The notes under the pieces: model-generated | What the model was told of the DNA's origin: nothing | Seen by the model: only the letters and a program-made list of their open reading frames with translations | The model's database searches: none | Made by a program: the position numbers and the translations under genes | Assembly (NCBI GenBank): GCA_937880175.1 | Contig: CALFLO010000098.1 | Span: forward strand, 1-60,041 | DNA from: an uncultured Gluconobacter sp. | GTDB lineage: Bacteria; Pseudomonadota; Alphaproteobacteria; Acetobacterales; Acetobacteraceae | Direction: 5' to 3' | Length of the DNA stretch: 60,041 nt | In this document: positions 25,663 through 34,693 of the stretch, in pieces | Position numbering within the stretch: position 1 is the stretch's first letter | Layout of the letters: the number at the start of each line of letters is the position of its first letter

Positions 25663-27816
25663 CTAACCGGAAATCAGAAGTCTGTCCGTATCATTTCGGT
25701 CAAATATTTCCAGAAGAAGTCTGAGTGCGTGGCCCCGTGGACCTTGCAGATGCGGATTGCGGGCGATTTCACGTTCGCTATCCTGCTGCATGGCGGTCAG
25801 GAGCAGGGCCAGACGTGCACCCTGCGCCAGACGGAAGCCGGGGAGACCGGACTGCCTGTCTCCGGCGATGTCCCCGCCGCCGCGGATCCTGTAATCCTCG
25901 TCGGCGATCAGAAAGCCGTCATTCGTATCCCGCAGAAGGCTGAGACGCCGGACGGCGGTCGGCGTCGCCGCCCGTTCATGGAGCAGGAGGCAGAACGACT
26001 GTTTCGAGCCGCGTCCCACGCGCCCGCGAAGCTGGTGAAGCTGCGCCAGGCCAAAACGCTCGGCATGTTCGATGACCATGACGGAAGCGGCAGGGATGTC
26101 CACGCCGACTTCGATGACCGTTGTGGCAACGAGCAGTCGCGTTTTGCCCAGACGGAACGTGTCCAGTGCGTCCTGTCTGACGGTGATGTCCTGCTTGCCG
26201 TGAGCGAGGCCGACCAGCCCCTCAAAGCGCTGCTCCAGAGACGCCCAGCGCTCCTCCGCGGCTGCGGCGGCCTGCGTTTCGCTGTTCTCGATAAGGGGAC
26301 AGACCCAGAAAACCTGCACGCCGTCGCGGATCGCCCGGCTGATACCGGCAAGCACGCTGTCGAACGACTCCATGCTGTGCAGGGTCGTGCGGATCGGCTG
26401 ACGGCCGGGAGGCTTGGAATCCAGACGGCTGACGCTCATTTCGCCCCATTCCATGAGCTGGAGCGTGCGCGGAATGGGGGTCGCGGTCATGATGAGGATG
26501 TCGGTCGCTTCGCCTTTGGCGCTCAGATTCATGCGCTGACGGACGCCGAATCGGTGCTGCTCGTCGATGACGGCAAGGCCGAGGTCGTGGAAGCTTACGC
26601 CATCCTGAAACAGGGCATGGGTACCAATGACGATCTTCGCGGTTCCGTCCGCAATGGCCGCGAGTGTCTTGCGCCGGGCCGCACCCTTGATGGTGCCGCT
26701 CAGATAGACGCATTCCGTCGGGCAGAGACGGGAGAGTGTCTCAAAATGCTGGCGAGCGAGGATTTCGGTGGGCGCCATCAGCGCGGCCTGCGCCCCGGAC
26801 TCGACGGTCTGGAGCATGGCGTTCATCGCCACGAAGGTCTTGCCCGCGCCGACATCGCCCTGAAGCAGACGCATCATGGGAACCGGGGCTGAAAGATCAG
26901 CGGCGATTTCGGCAATGGCCATCGTCTGGGCATGGGTCGGCTTGTGGCCAAAACGCTGGAGCATTTCGGCCTGAAGCTCACCCGTGCCGGGAAAGCTGCG
27001 TCCGTGCCTCTCGCGGGCCTTGAGGCGTGCAAGGCCGAAACAAAGCTGATCGGCCAGAAGTTCATCAGCGGCGAGGCGGGACAGGGCGCGGTTGCGGACA
27101 GGCTCCCAGGCGACTTCCGGCGGGATGATCTCGGGAGACTGCATCAGGCGCAGGGCCTGGGTGAAAGACGGCCATTTCCGCTGGGTGACGAGGGACTGGT
27201 CCAGCCATTCCGGAAGGTCGGGCAAGAACGCCAGAGCGGCCCGCATGGCCTTGCGGACCGTATAGGGAAACAGGCCTGCGGTCAGGGGCCAGACAGGTTC
27301 GAGCGAGGGGAAGCTGTCGCGTTTGGCCCAGCTTACGACGTGGTCGGGCTGGGGCATCGTCAGATCACCCTGAAAGCTGCCGGTCTTTCCGGAGACGAGG
27401 AGTTCGGCACCGACGGTCGGGCTGGGCATGTTGCGCGTCTGGAAGAAGACCAGGTCGAGCTTTCCGGTGTCGTCCTCGGTACGGATGATGGAGGGCTGTC
27501 CGGGGCGGCCGGCCTTGCGCAGGGAGAGGACCCGCACATGCGCTGTCAGGATTTCGCCGGGGGCGAGATTGTGTCCTTCCGCGACTGTGCGCAGAATACG
27601 CCGGTCAACGACCCGTTCGGGCAGGGTGAACAGCAGGTCCAGCACGCGTCTGCCCCCCGCGATTTTTTCCAGCAGGGTGGCGTGCCGGGGGCCGATGCCG
27701 GGCAGGCTCGTCAGCGGTGCGAAAAGCGGTGCGAGACGGTCATCCCGGCCTGCTTCAGGAAGCTGTTCCGGTTCGGAAGGGTGCGGGAGAGACGGCGGGA
27801 CGTGTTCGGACGGCAT
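25663..27816 (-). CDS. recG: ATP-dependent DNA helicase RecG
   Basis: RecG remodels stalled forks and branched recombination intermediates. The 717-residue product (E. coli RecG is 693) has the N-terminal wedge domain (LTSLPGIGPRHATLLEKI; LTAHVRVLSLRKAG), Walker A GDVGAGKTFVAMNA near residue 317, the DEQHRFGV box near 417, TATPIPRTLQL, and LRGRVGRGS in helicase motif VI. The ATG at 27816 is chosen; an in-frame extension reaches 28896 only by reading antisense to mfd. It is divergent from mfd with 72 bases between starts, pairing two superfamily-2 repair translocases. Confidence 0.95.
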   Translation of the reverse strand: MPSEHVPPSLPHPSEPEQLPEAGRDDRLAPLFAPLTSLPGIGPRHATLLEKIAGGRRVLDLLFTLPERVVDRRILRTVAEGHNLAPGEILTAHVRVLSLRKAGRPGQPSIIRTEDDTGKLDLVFFQTRNMPSPTVGAELLVSGKTGSFQGDLTMPQPDHVVSWAKRDSFPSLEPVWPLTAGLFPYTVRKAMRAALAFLPDLPEWLDQSLVTQRKWPSFTQALRLMQSPEIIPPEVAWEPVRNRALSRLAADELLADQLCFGLARLKARERHGRSFPGTGELQAEMLQRFGHKPTHAQTMAIAEIAADLSAPVPMMRLLQGDVGAGKTFVAMNAMLQTVESGAQAALMAPTEILARQHFETLSRLCPTECVYLSGTIKGAARRKTLAAIADGTAKIVIGTHALFQDGVSFHDLGLAVIDEQHRFGVRQRMNLSAKGEATDILIMTATPIPRTLQLMEWGEMSVSRLDSKPPGRQPIRTTLHSMESFDSVLAGISRAIRDGVQVFWVCPLIENSETQAAAAAEERWASLEQRFEGLVGLAHGKQDITVRQDALDTFRLGKTRLLVATTVIEVGVDIPAASVMVIEHAERFGLAQLHQLRGRVGRGSKQSFCLLLHERAATPTAVRRLSLLRDTNDGFLIADEDYRIRGGGDIAGDRQSGLPGFRLAQGARLALLLTAMQQDSEREIARNPHLQGPRGHALRLLLEIFDRNDTDRLLISG

Positions 27817-27888
27817 CGTGACAACGGGCGCTTCCCGTGCTCCTCGGGCTGACAGGCGATGGAACGGCAGGTATAGGGCATTAGCAGG

Positions 27889-30800
27889 ATGGAACAAAAC
27901 GAAACCATGACCCGTGAAATGTCCACAACGTCCTTCGGACCCACTGTCTGGGGCGTGCCTGACGGCAGTGTGGCCTTTCTTCTTCGCCAGCGCCTTGCCG
28001 AGCATGACGGACCACTGCTGCATGTTGCGCGCGATGATGCCGCCGTGGCTGCGCTGGCCGATATGCTGGCCTGGCTTGTGCCGGAAGTCGAGGTCCTGCG
28101 CCTGCCAGCTTGGGACTGCCTGCCCTATGACCGCGTTTCGCCCAATCCGGTTCTGATTGCCGAACGGGCCGGGACGCTGTGTCGTCTGCTGGAGCCCACG
28201 AAGGCCCGGCGCATTGTTCTGACGACCGTGCATAGCCTGATCCAGCGCGTCCCTCCGCGCTCGGCGTTCCGGGGACAGTCCATCAGCGTGAAAACGGGCG
28301 AGAGTCTCGATCAGGCGATGCTGATCGAACTGCTGGTCGCAAACGGCTACACCCGGACCGATACGGTCATGGAAGCGGGCGAGTTCGCAACGCGGGGCGG
28401 GATTTTCGATCTGTTCCCAGCCGGTGAGAGTGATCCCATCCGGCTGGACCTCTTCGGAGACGAGGTGGAGAATATTCGTGCGTTCGACGTCGGGACGCAA
28501 CGCTCCACAGAAACGCTGAAGCGCTTCGAACTGCGCCCGGTGTCCGAGTTCTCGCTGGGCCCCGACAGCATCAGCCGCTTTCGGATCGGCTGGCGCGATT
28601 CGTTCGGCCCCGCAGCTACATCCGATACGATTTACGAAAACGTCTCGGATGGGCGGCGTTATCCGGGTTTGGAGCACTATCTTCCGCTGTTCCATGATGG
28701 TGACGGACACCAGATGGAAACGCTGCTGGATTATCTGCCGGGCGGGGCGGTCAGCTTCGACCATCACGCGCCTGAAATCCTCAAGGCAAGGCTCGATATG
28801 ATCGCCGATCATTATCAGGCCCGTCGTGTGCCGACGCGTGACGGCGAAATCCCGTACCGTCCGCTGCCGCCGCACCGGTTGTATCTGGACAATCACGGCT
28901 GGGACTCGATGCTGACGGATGTGCCGTCCGTCATTCTCAATCCGTTCGCCATGCCGGACACGGCGCAGGGCGTGGATGCAGGATACCGCCCCGGCCCCCT
29001 GTTCGCGCGGGCCAAGGACGGAACGCGGGCAGGGATGTTTGAAGCCTTCGGGCAGCAGGTGAAGACCTGGGCCGAAGCCGGACGCCGGACCTATGTCACA
29101 GCCTGGAGTCGCGGGTCACGGGAGCGGATCTCGCACCTGCTGGCCGAGCATGGTGTCACGGCAACGTCCTACGAGGACTGGCCGGAGGCAGCGGGAATGC
29201 CGAAGGGCACGACCGGCCTTCTGACGCTGGGGCTGGAGCGCGGCTTCGTTTCGGACCGTCTGTGTTTCGTCTCCGAGCAGGACCTTCTGGGGGAGCGGAT
29301 TTCCCGGCCGCCGCGCCGTCGCAAGCGCGGTGAGCAGTTCATCTCGCAGGTCGGCGAGATTGCGGACGGAGATCTGGTCGTTCATTCCGATTACGGGATC
29401 GGGCGGTATGTCGGGCTGGAAACGGTTGTCGAAGGCCGGGTCGCGCATGACTACCTGTCGATCCTTTATGACGGGGAACAGCGGCTGCTTCTGCCGGTCG
29501 AGAATATCGAGCTTCTGAGCCGTTTCGGTTCCGAGCAGGCCGGCGTTCAACTCGACAAGCTGGGCGGCACGGCCTGGCAGGCGCGCAAGGCCAAGATGAA
29601 ATCCCGCATCCGCGTCATGGCGGGTGAGTTGATCAAGACGGCCGCGGCCCGCGCCATGAAGGATGCGCCAACACTCGCACCCGCCGAAGGGCTTTGGGAC
29701 GAGTTCTGCGCGCGCTTCCCGTTCGTGGAGACAGAGGATCAGTCCCGCGCGATTGCGGACGTGCTGGAAGACATGAGCGCCGGGCGTCCGATGGACCGGC
29801 TGGTCTGCGGCGATGTGGGTTTCGGCAAGACGGAAGTGGCGCTGCGGGCGGCATTCGTGGCCGCTCTTTCCGGTATGCAGGTGGCGGTCGTGGTGCCGAC
29901 GACACTGCTGGCCCGGCAGCATTTTCGCAGTTTCACGGCCCGGTTCGAGGGTTTCCCGGTCAATGTGGTGCAGCTTTCACGCCTTGTGACACCCAAGGAA
30001 GCCACGAAGGTTCGTGAGGGGATGGCGGATGGCACGGTCGATATTGTTGTCGGCACTCATGCGCTGCTGGCCAAGAGCGTCGCATTTGATCGACTGGGCC
30101 TGCTGATCATCGACGAGGAGCAGCATTTCGGCGTCGCACATAAGGAGCGTCTGAAGGCGCTGCGGGAAGACGTGCATGTCCTGACCCTGTCGGCTACGCC
30201 GCTGCCCAGAACGCTTCAGCTTTCGCTATCCGGCGTGCGTGAAATGAGCCTGATCGCCACGCCGCCCACGGATCGTCTGGCAGTCCGGACCTTCATCACG
30301 CCGTTCGACAGCGTCATGATCCGCGAAGCCATCCAGCGTGAGCGCTTCCGCGGCGGCCAGATTTTCTGCGTTGTGCCGCGTCTGGCGGATATGGACCGGA
30401 TGGCCGAGCGCCTGACGGAAATTGTGCCGGATGCCAAGACCGTTCAGGCCCATGGGCGCCTGACGCCTACGGAACTCGAACGTGTCATGACGGAATTTGC
30501 GGACGGGAAATACGATATCCTGCTCTCCACCAATATCGTGGAAAGCGGGCTGGATATGCCCAGCGTGAATACGATCATCATCCACCGCGCGGACATGTTC
30601 GGTCTGGGGCAGCTCTATCAGCTCCGTGGGCGTGTCGGCCGTGGCAAGCAGCGCGGGTATGCCTATCTGACCTGGCCGCAGACCCGCCCGCTCTCTCCGG
30701 CTTCGGAAAAGCGGCTTGAGATCATGCAGACTCTGGACTCGCTCGGGGCGGGCTTCACGCTGGCCTCACATGATCTGGATCTGCGCGGTGCGGGCAATCT

Positions 30801-31398
30801 GCTGGGCGATGAGCAATCCGGGCATATCAAGGAAGTCGGGATCGAGCTCTATCAGCAGATGCTGGAAGATGCGGTGGTCGACCTGCGGCGTGAGCGCGGC
30901 AAGCGTCAGGAGGACGAGGACAGCTGGACCCCGACCATCATTCTCGGCCTGCCGGTGCTGATCCCCGAAACCTATGTCCCGGATCTTCCAGTGCGTCTGG
31001 GGCTGTACCGGCGGATTGCATCACTGACGAACGAGGCCGAAGTCGAGGCCATGCGGGCGGAACTTGTGGACCGCTTCGGCTTGCTCCCGCCGGAAGTCGG
31101 CAATCTGCTCGATGTGGTTCTGATCAAGCGTCTGTGTCGCGAGGCCGGGGTAGAGCGTCTGGAGACCGGGCCGAAGGGCATGGTGATCCAGTTCCGTCGC
31201 AACCGTTTCGGCAATCCGGCCGCACTGATCGACTGGGTAACACGCAAGAAGGAATCGGGCGTGAAGATCCGTCCTGACCAGAAGCTTGCGGTCATCCGCG
31301 AAATGACGAACGCAACCCGCATTGGCTATGCCAAGAAGGTCACGACCGTCCTGTGCAAGATGCTCCGCAAACTTGAGACCGCAGACTCAAAGGACTGA
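27889..31398 (+). CDS. mfd: Transcription-repair coupling factor Mfd
   Basis: Mfd removes RNA polymerase stalled at lesions and recruits UvrA. The 1169-residue product is the usual length. In order it has a UvrB-like domain (residues about 1-330), the RNA-polymerase-interaction domain (SDYGIGRYVGLETV near 494), Walker A CGDVGFGKTEVA near 640, DEEQHFGV near 741, QLRGRVGRGK near 912, and the C-terminal TRCF domain (LPVLIPETYVPD onward). The ATG at 27889 gives the longest form; those at 27907 and 27919 are possible, and none has a strong Shine-Dalgarno. Its stop lies one base from the next convergent stop. Confidence 0.96.
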   Translation: MEQNETMTREMSTTSFGPTVWGVPDGSVAFLLRQRLAEHDGPLLHVARDDAAVAALADMLAWLVPEVEVLRLPAWDCLPYDRVSPNPVLIAERAGTLCRLLEPTKARRIVLTTVHSLIQRVPPRSAFRGQSISVKTGESLDQAMLIELLVANGYTRTDTVMEAGEFATRGGIFDLFPAGESDPIRLDLFGDEVENIRAFDVGTQRSTETLKRFELRPVSEFSLGPDSISRFRIGWRDSFGPAATSDTIYENVSDGRRYPGLEHYLPLFHDGDGHQMETLLDYLPGGAVSFDHHAPEILKARLDMIADHYQARRVPTRDGEIPYRPLPPHRLYLDNHGWDSMLTDVPSVILNPFAMPDTAQGVDAGYRPGPLFARAKDGTRAGMFEAFGQQVKTWAEAGRRTYVTAWSRGSRERISHLLAEHGVTATSYEDWPEAAGMPKGTTGLLTLGLERGFVSDRLCFVSEQDLLGERISRPPRRRKRGEQFISQVGEIADGDLVVHSDYGIGRYVGLETVVEGRVAHDYLSILYDGEQRLLLPVENIELLSRFGSEQAGVQLDKLGGTAWQARKAKMKSRIRVMAGELIKTAAARAMKDAPTLAPAEGLWDEFCARFPFVETEDQSRAIADVLEDMSAGRPMDRLVCGDVGFGKTEVALRAAFVAALSGMQVAVVVPTTLLARQHFRSFTARFEGFPVNVVQLSRLVTPKEATKVREGMADGTVDIVVGTHALLAKSVAFDRLGLLIIDEEQHFGVAHKERLKALREDVHVLTLSATPLPRTLQLSLSGVREMSLIATPPTDRLAVRTFITPFDSVMIREAIQRERFRGGQIFCVVPRLADMDRMAERLTEIVPDAKTVQAHGRLTPTELERVMTEFADGKYDILLSTNIVESGLDMPSVNTIIIHRADMFGLGQLYQLRGRVGRGKQRGYAYLTWPQTRPLSPASEKRLEIMQTLDSLGAGFTLASHDLDLRGAGNLLGDEQSGHIKEVGIELYQQMLEDAVVDLRRERGKRQEDEDSWTPTIILGLPVLIPETYVPDLPVRLGLYRRIASLTNEAEVEAMRAELVDRFGLLPPEVGNLLDVVLIKRLCREAGVERLETGPKGMVIQFRRNRFGNPAALIDWVTRKKESGVKIRPDQKLAVIREMTNATRIGYAKKVTTVLCKMLRKLETADSKD

Positions 31399-31399
31399 T

Positions 31400-32263
31400 T
31401 CAGGGCACCGAGAACGGCAGCGGGATGCGGTTAACGGTCACAACGCCGCCTCCCAGCCCGATGTCCCAGAGCGTCGCATCACCGCTCTGACGGCCCATCA
31501 GCCGGGCAATCGTCAGGGCGGCCACGACCTTTTTGGGGGCGGTGTCGCGGATCTGTCCGATCAGGGTGTCGACATTCGTGACACTGACATGCACGTCTGC
31601 CGCCGAGGTCGATGCCGTGGCGCCGGGGTCGATGGTGCCCTTGCCGTCGATGGCGCTGCTGCCGGTTACGGCATGCAGGGTGTTGATCGTGATCTGCTGG
31701 CGGGCAGCATCGAGGCCCTGAACCGTAAGGTCTGCCGAAAGCTGCGTGGGCATCAGGGGCTGCTTGGTATCATGAATGCCCGCGCCCTCGATCTTCAGGC
31801 GCAGGTCCGGCGTTGTCTGGACGGCCCGGATTGAGGCCTTGCGGATGGTCATGTCATGCCCGGGACGGGCAAGCGTGACGTCTGTCCAGAGGACCTGCGG
31901 CGTTCCGCTGCGGATATCGCTGCTGTTGATCGTCAGGCTCTGGTCTTTGCAGGCCGCACTGATGCCACCCCGAAAAGCGCTGAGCGCGGCATAGGCGGCT
32001 ACGGCGTTGAAGCGCTCCAGAGTGCTGCTTTCGACATACCCGGACGGGTCGGCAAGGGTCACGCCGTGGATATCGAGCGTGATGTCGGTTCCGGTCAGCG
32101 TTGCATGAAGAGTTTTTGCCGTCAGGCCATGAGGGGCGGTCTTCGTGCCGGCAAGTTCGTAGGTGAAGCAGGATTCTGGCAGACCGGACAGGGTGGATGC
32201 GCTGGCCACAACCGGCGTCAGAAACGCGGCAGCAGCAGCGAGCAGGGACAGGCGAGTGGACAT
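31400..32263 (-). CDS. Exported protein of unknown function
   Basis: The 287-residue product starts with a clear signal peptide (LSLLAAAAAFLTPVVASA, cleaved near residue 22). The mature part is rich in Thr, Asp and short repeats such as TLHATLTGTDITLDIHGVTL and INTLHAVTGSSAIDGKGTI, which look like beta strands and recall AsmA-like or LPS-transport folds; I do not recognise a family. There are two to three cysteines (SCFTYEL, AACKDQ) that could form a periplasmic disulfide. It is convergent with mfd, with one base between the stops, and divergent from the DUF1217 gene. A periplasmic location is inferred, the function unknown. Confidence 0.72.
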   Translation of the reverse strand: MSTRLSLLAAAAAFLTPVVASASTLSGLPESCFTYELAGTKTAPHGLTAKTLHATLTGTDITLDIHGVTLADPSGYVESSTLERFNAVAAYAALSAFRGGISAACKDQSLTINSSDIRSGTPQVLWTDVTLARPGHDMTIRKASIRAVQTTPDLRLKIEGAGIHDTKQPLMPTQLSADLTVQGLDAARQQITINTLHAVTGSSAIDGKGTIDPGATASTSAADVHVSVTNVDTLIGQIRDTAPKKVVAALTIARLMGRQSGDATLWDIGLGGGVVTVNRIPLPFSVP

Positions 32264-32365
32264 GAGGGGGTTCCGGACAGTGGAAAGGGAGAAGAGACGT
32301 TAAGACTGTATTAAGGAATGAGGCGGTAAAATCATGGCACCTACTCCTCTATCGGAGAAACGCGC

Positions 32366-33187
32366 GTGTCTTCCTCAATTTCCGCCATGCCCGCCATTCC
32401 GCAGTATCTCTCCATCATCAAGGATGAAGATTCTTCGGCGAACAAGTGGGAAAAAATAAGCGTCTCTGCCCAGCAGGCCGTCAAGACGTTTCAGACGGAT
32501 GCGGCTTCAATCAAGACGCCGGAACAGCTTCTGAAAAACTACAAGGCGCTCACGGTGGTGCTGGGGGCTTACGGAATGTCCTCGATCATTGGGCAGACGG
32601 CGGTCCTAAAGGATCTCATGACGCAGGATCCGACTTCGACCAAGTCTCTTGCCCAGACCAGTGGCAATTCATCCTGGAAGGCATTTGCAAAAGCGTTTTC
32701 CGACTGGTCGACCTCGCCGCTGGCATCCTCTGACACCGTGCAGAGCATTACACAGAGCTATCTGACCAACAGTTACGAAAACAGCCTGCAGACAGAAACG
32801 CCAGGTCTGGGAGATGCTCTTTATTTCACCCGGACGGCGACGACGGACATGACGCTTTCGAATGTGATGGCCGATCCCAAGCTCCTGAAGGTTGCGGAGG
32901 TCGTCGCGGGTTTCGATACGACCCAGTTTGGCGCCCTGGATTATGACCAGCAGGTCACTCTTCTCAGCTCCAAACTGGATATGTCGAAGTTGAGCACAAC
33001 CAAGGGCATCCAGCATTTTGCCCAGCAGTATCTTGCCCTGCTCCAGATTCATCCCGTTGCTACCACGACGCCGGCAAGCATGCTGACCCTCTATGGCGTC
33101 AGCGGATCCAGCACGGGCATTCTCTCTCTCTTTACCGGAAGCTCGGGAAGCGATAGCGGTTCATCCCTGTATTCCGCCCTGTTCTGA
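32366..33187 (+). CDS. DUF1217 family protein (flagellum-associated family)
   Basis: The 273-residue product has no signal peptide and is alpha-helical and Ser/Thr-rich. The N-terminal half (IPQYLSIIKDEDSS, then TPEQLLKNYKALTVVLGAYGM) matches the pattern of DUF1217, a family usually located among flagellar genes in alphaproteobacteria. There is no flagellar gene nearby, so it is an orphan. The start is a GTG at 32366, supported by GGAGAAA 7 bases before it; an ATG at 32387 is the alternative. The C-terminus is a low-complexity Ser/Gly tail (GSSGSDSGSSLYSALF), as in some secreted or axial proteins. Confidence 0.68.
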   Translation: MSSSISAMPAIPQYLSIIKDEDSSANKWEKISVSAQQAVKTFQTDAASIKTPEQLLKNYKALTVVLGAYGMSSIIGQTAVLKDLMTQDPTSTKSLAQTSGNSSWKAFAKAFSDWSTSPLASSDTVQSITQSYLTNSYENSLQTETPGLGDALYFTRTATTDMTLSNVMADPKLLKVAEVVAGFDTTQFGALDYDQQVTLLSSKLDMSKLSTTKGIQHFAQQYLALLQIHPVATTTPASMLTLYGVSGSSTGILSLFTGSSGSDSGSSLYSALF

Positions 33188-33233
33188 GCCTTTTTCCTGA
33201 CGTGACATCGGCAGAAAGGGCCTGTATCGCAGA

Positions 33234-33253
33234 CACCTGACGGATTTCAGGTG
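33234..33253 (+). promoter_or_regulatory. Hairpin before the decarboxylase Shine-Dalgarno
   Basis: A perfect 7-bp stem (CACCTGA at 33234-33240 with TCAGGTG at 33247-33253, six-base loop) ends directly before the AAGGGA Shine-Dalgarno (33254-33259). A possible GTG start at 33251 lies inside the stem, which favours the ATG at 33266. It may be a leader structure or the tail of the preceding transcript, without a T-run. Confidence 0.3.
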
Positions 33254-33265
33254 AAGGGATATCTC

Positions 33266-34693
33266 ATGGCCGGACTGGACCCTGCGGACTGGCGCGGCAT
33301 TCGTGACATCGGGCACCGGATGCTGGACGATGTCTTTGACCGCATGGAGCATGTGGGAGAGGGGCCTGTCTGGCGACCAATGCCACCCTCCGCCCGGCAG
33401 ACTCTGAAAGAAGGTCTTCCCGAAAAGGGACACTCCCTCGACGATCTATACGCACGTTATCTGGATCTGGTCGTGCCTTATGGCGCGGGAAACACCCATC
33501 CGGGTTTCATGGGATGGGTACACGGCGCAGGAACGCCGGTCGGCATGCTGGCGGAAATGCTGGCCGGTGCGCTGAATGCGAATTGTGGCGGCCGCGATCA
33601 CGCCCCGATCGAGGTTGAGCGCGAGGTGATCCGCTGGGCCCTGCAGATGGTTGGCATGCCGCTCGACGGCTCCGGCTGTCTGGTCACAGGCTCGTCCATG
33701 GCCAATTTCATCAGCGTCATCACGGCCAGTCGTGCGCAGGACCTGTCCATTCGCAAAGAGGGTCTTGGTGCGCGCAGACTTGTGGGATACGCCGCGACGA
33801 CGGCTCATGGATGCCTGCCGCGTGCGTTTGATCTGGCAGGCCTGGGGAGCCATGCCCTGCGTCGGGTCCCTGTTCTGGCGGATCATCGGATGGATGTCAG
33901 CGCCCTGAAAGCCATGATCGCAGAAGACCGGAAAGCCGGGTTCGTGCCGTTCATGGTTGCGGGGACCGCCGGAACCGTCGATTGCGGGGCCATTGATGAT
34001 CTGGTGGCGATCGAAGCTGTCGCCCGTGAGGCCGGCCTCTGGTTTCATGTGGATGCCGCGTTTGGCGCGCTGGCCTGCCTGTCTTCCCGCTTTCAGCCGC
34101 AGCTTGCCGGGATTGAGAAGGCGGATAGCCTGGCGTTCGACTTTCATAAATGGGCACAGGTTCCCTATGACGCGGGCTGTGTGCTGGTGCGTGACAGTCG
34201 CAAACATGCGGCAGCTTTTGCGCAGTCCCTGGACTACCTTGTGCGAGAAGAGCGCGGACTTGCGGCTGGCGCTCCGTGGTTCTGTGATTTTGGTCCGGAC
34301 CTGTCGCGCGGATTCCGGGCGCTCAAGGTCTGGATGACGTTAGGCCATTACGGGTCGGAGCGTATGGGAGAGATGGTCGAGATCTGTTGTGACGTGGCTG
34401 CTGACCTGGCCTCGCGTGTGCAACGGACAGAGGGGTTGCTACTGCTGGCGCCCGTAACGCTGAACATCGTCTGTTTCGGGATTGACGGTCTAGATGACGG
34501 CGAAGTCTCGGAACTGGTGCAGGACCTGCATGAAAGCGGGATTGCCGCACCCTCCACCACCAAAATCAACGGTCGGCTGGCGGTGCGGGCGGCGATCGTC
34601 AATCACCGGACCACCACCGCCCATACCGACCGGATGCTGGATGCCGTTATCGCGCTGCGCGACGACCGTTTGAAGGCGCGAACAGGGCGCTGA
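33266..34693 (+). CDS. PLP-dependent group II amino-acid decarboxylase
   Basis: The 475-residue product belongs to the aromatic-L-amino-acid/glutamate decarboxylase family. Recognisable elements are HPGFMGWVHG, LVTGSSMANF, GTAGTVDCGAIDDL, the PLP-contacting WFHVDAAFG, and the PLP lysine Lys295 in FDFHKWAQVPYD. The substrate, such as tryptophan, tyrosine, phenylalanine or DOPA, cannot be fixed from sequence. A transporter that would link it to acid resistance is not adjacent. The ATG at 33266 has AAGGGA 7 bases before it. Its last 47 bases overlap the 3' end of the convergent cobT. Confidence 0.87.
   Translation: MAGLDPADWRGIRDIGHRMLDDVFDRMEHVGEGPVWRPMPPSARQTLKEGLPEKGHSLDDLYARYLDLVVPYGAGNTHPGFMGWVHGAGTPVGMLAEMLAGALNANCGGRDHAPIEVEREVIRWALQMVGMPLDGSGCLVTGSSMANFISVITASRAQDLSIRKEGLGARRLVGYAATTAHGCLPRAFDLAGLGSHALRRVPVLADHRMDVSALKAMIAEDRKAGFVPFMVAGTAGTVDCGAIDDLVAIEAVAREAGLWFHVDAAFGALACLSSRFQPQLAGIEKADSLAFDFHKWAQVPYDAGCVLVRDSRKHAAAFAQSLDYLVREERGLAAGAPWFCDFGPDLSRGFRALKVWMTLGHYGSERMGEMVEICCDVAADLASRVQRTEGLLLLAPVTLNIVCFGIDGLDDGEVSELVQDLHESGIAAPSTTKINGRLAVRAAIVNHRTTTAHTDRMLDAVIALRDDRLKARTGR

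Noticed and set aside
27817..28896. N-terminal extension of recG by 360 codons
   Set aside because: It is antisense to mfd; the RecG domain starts soon after 27816.
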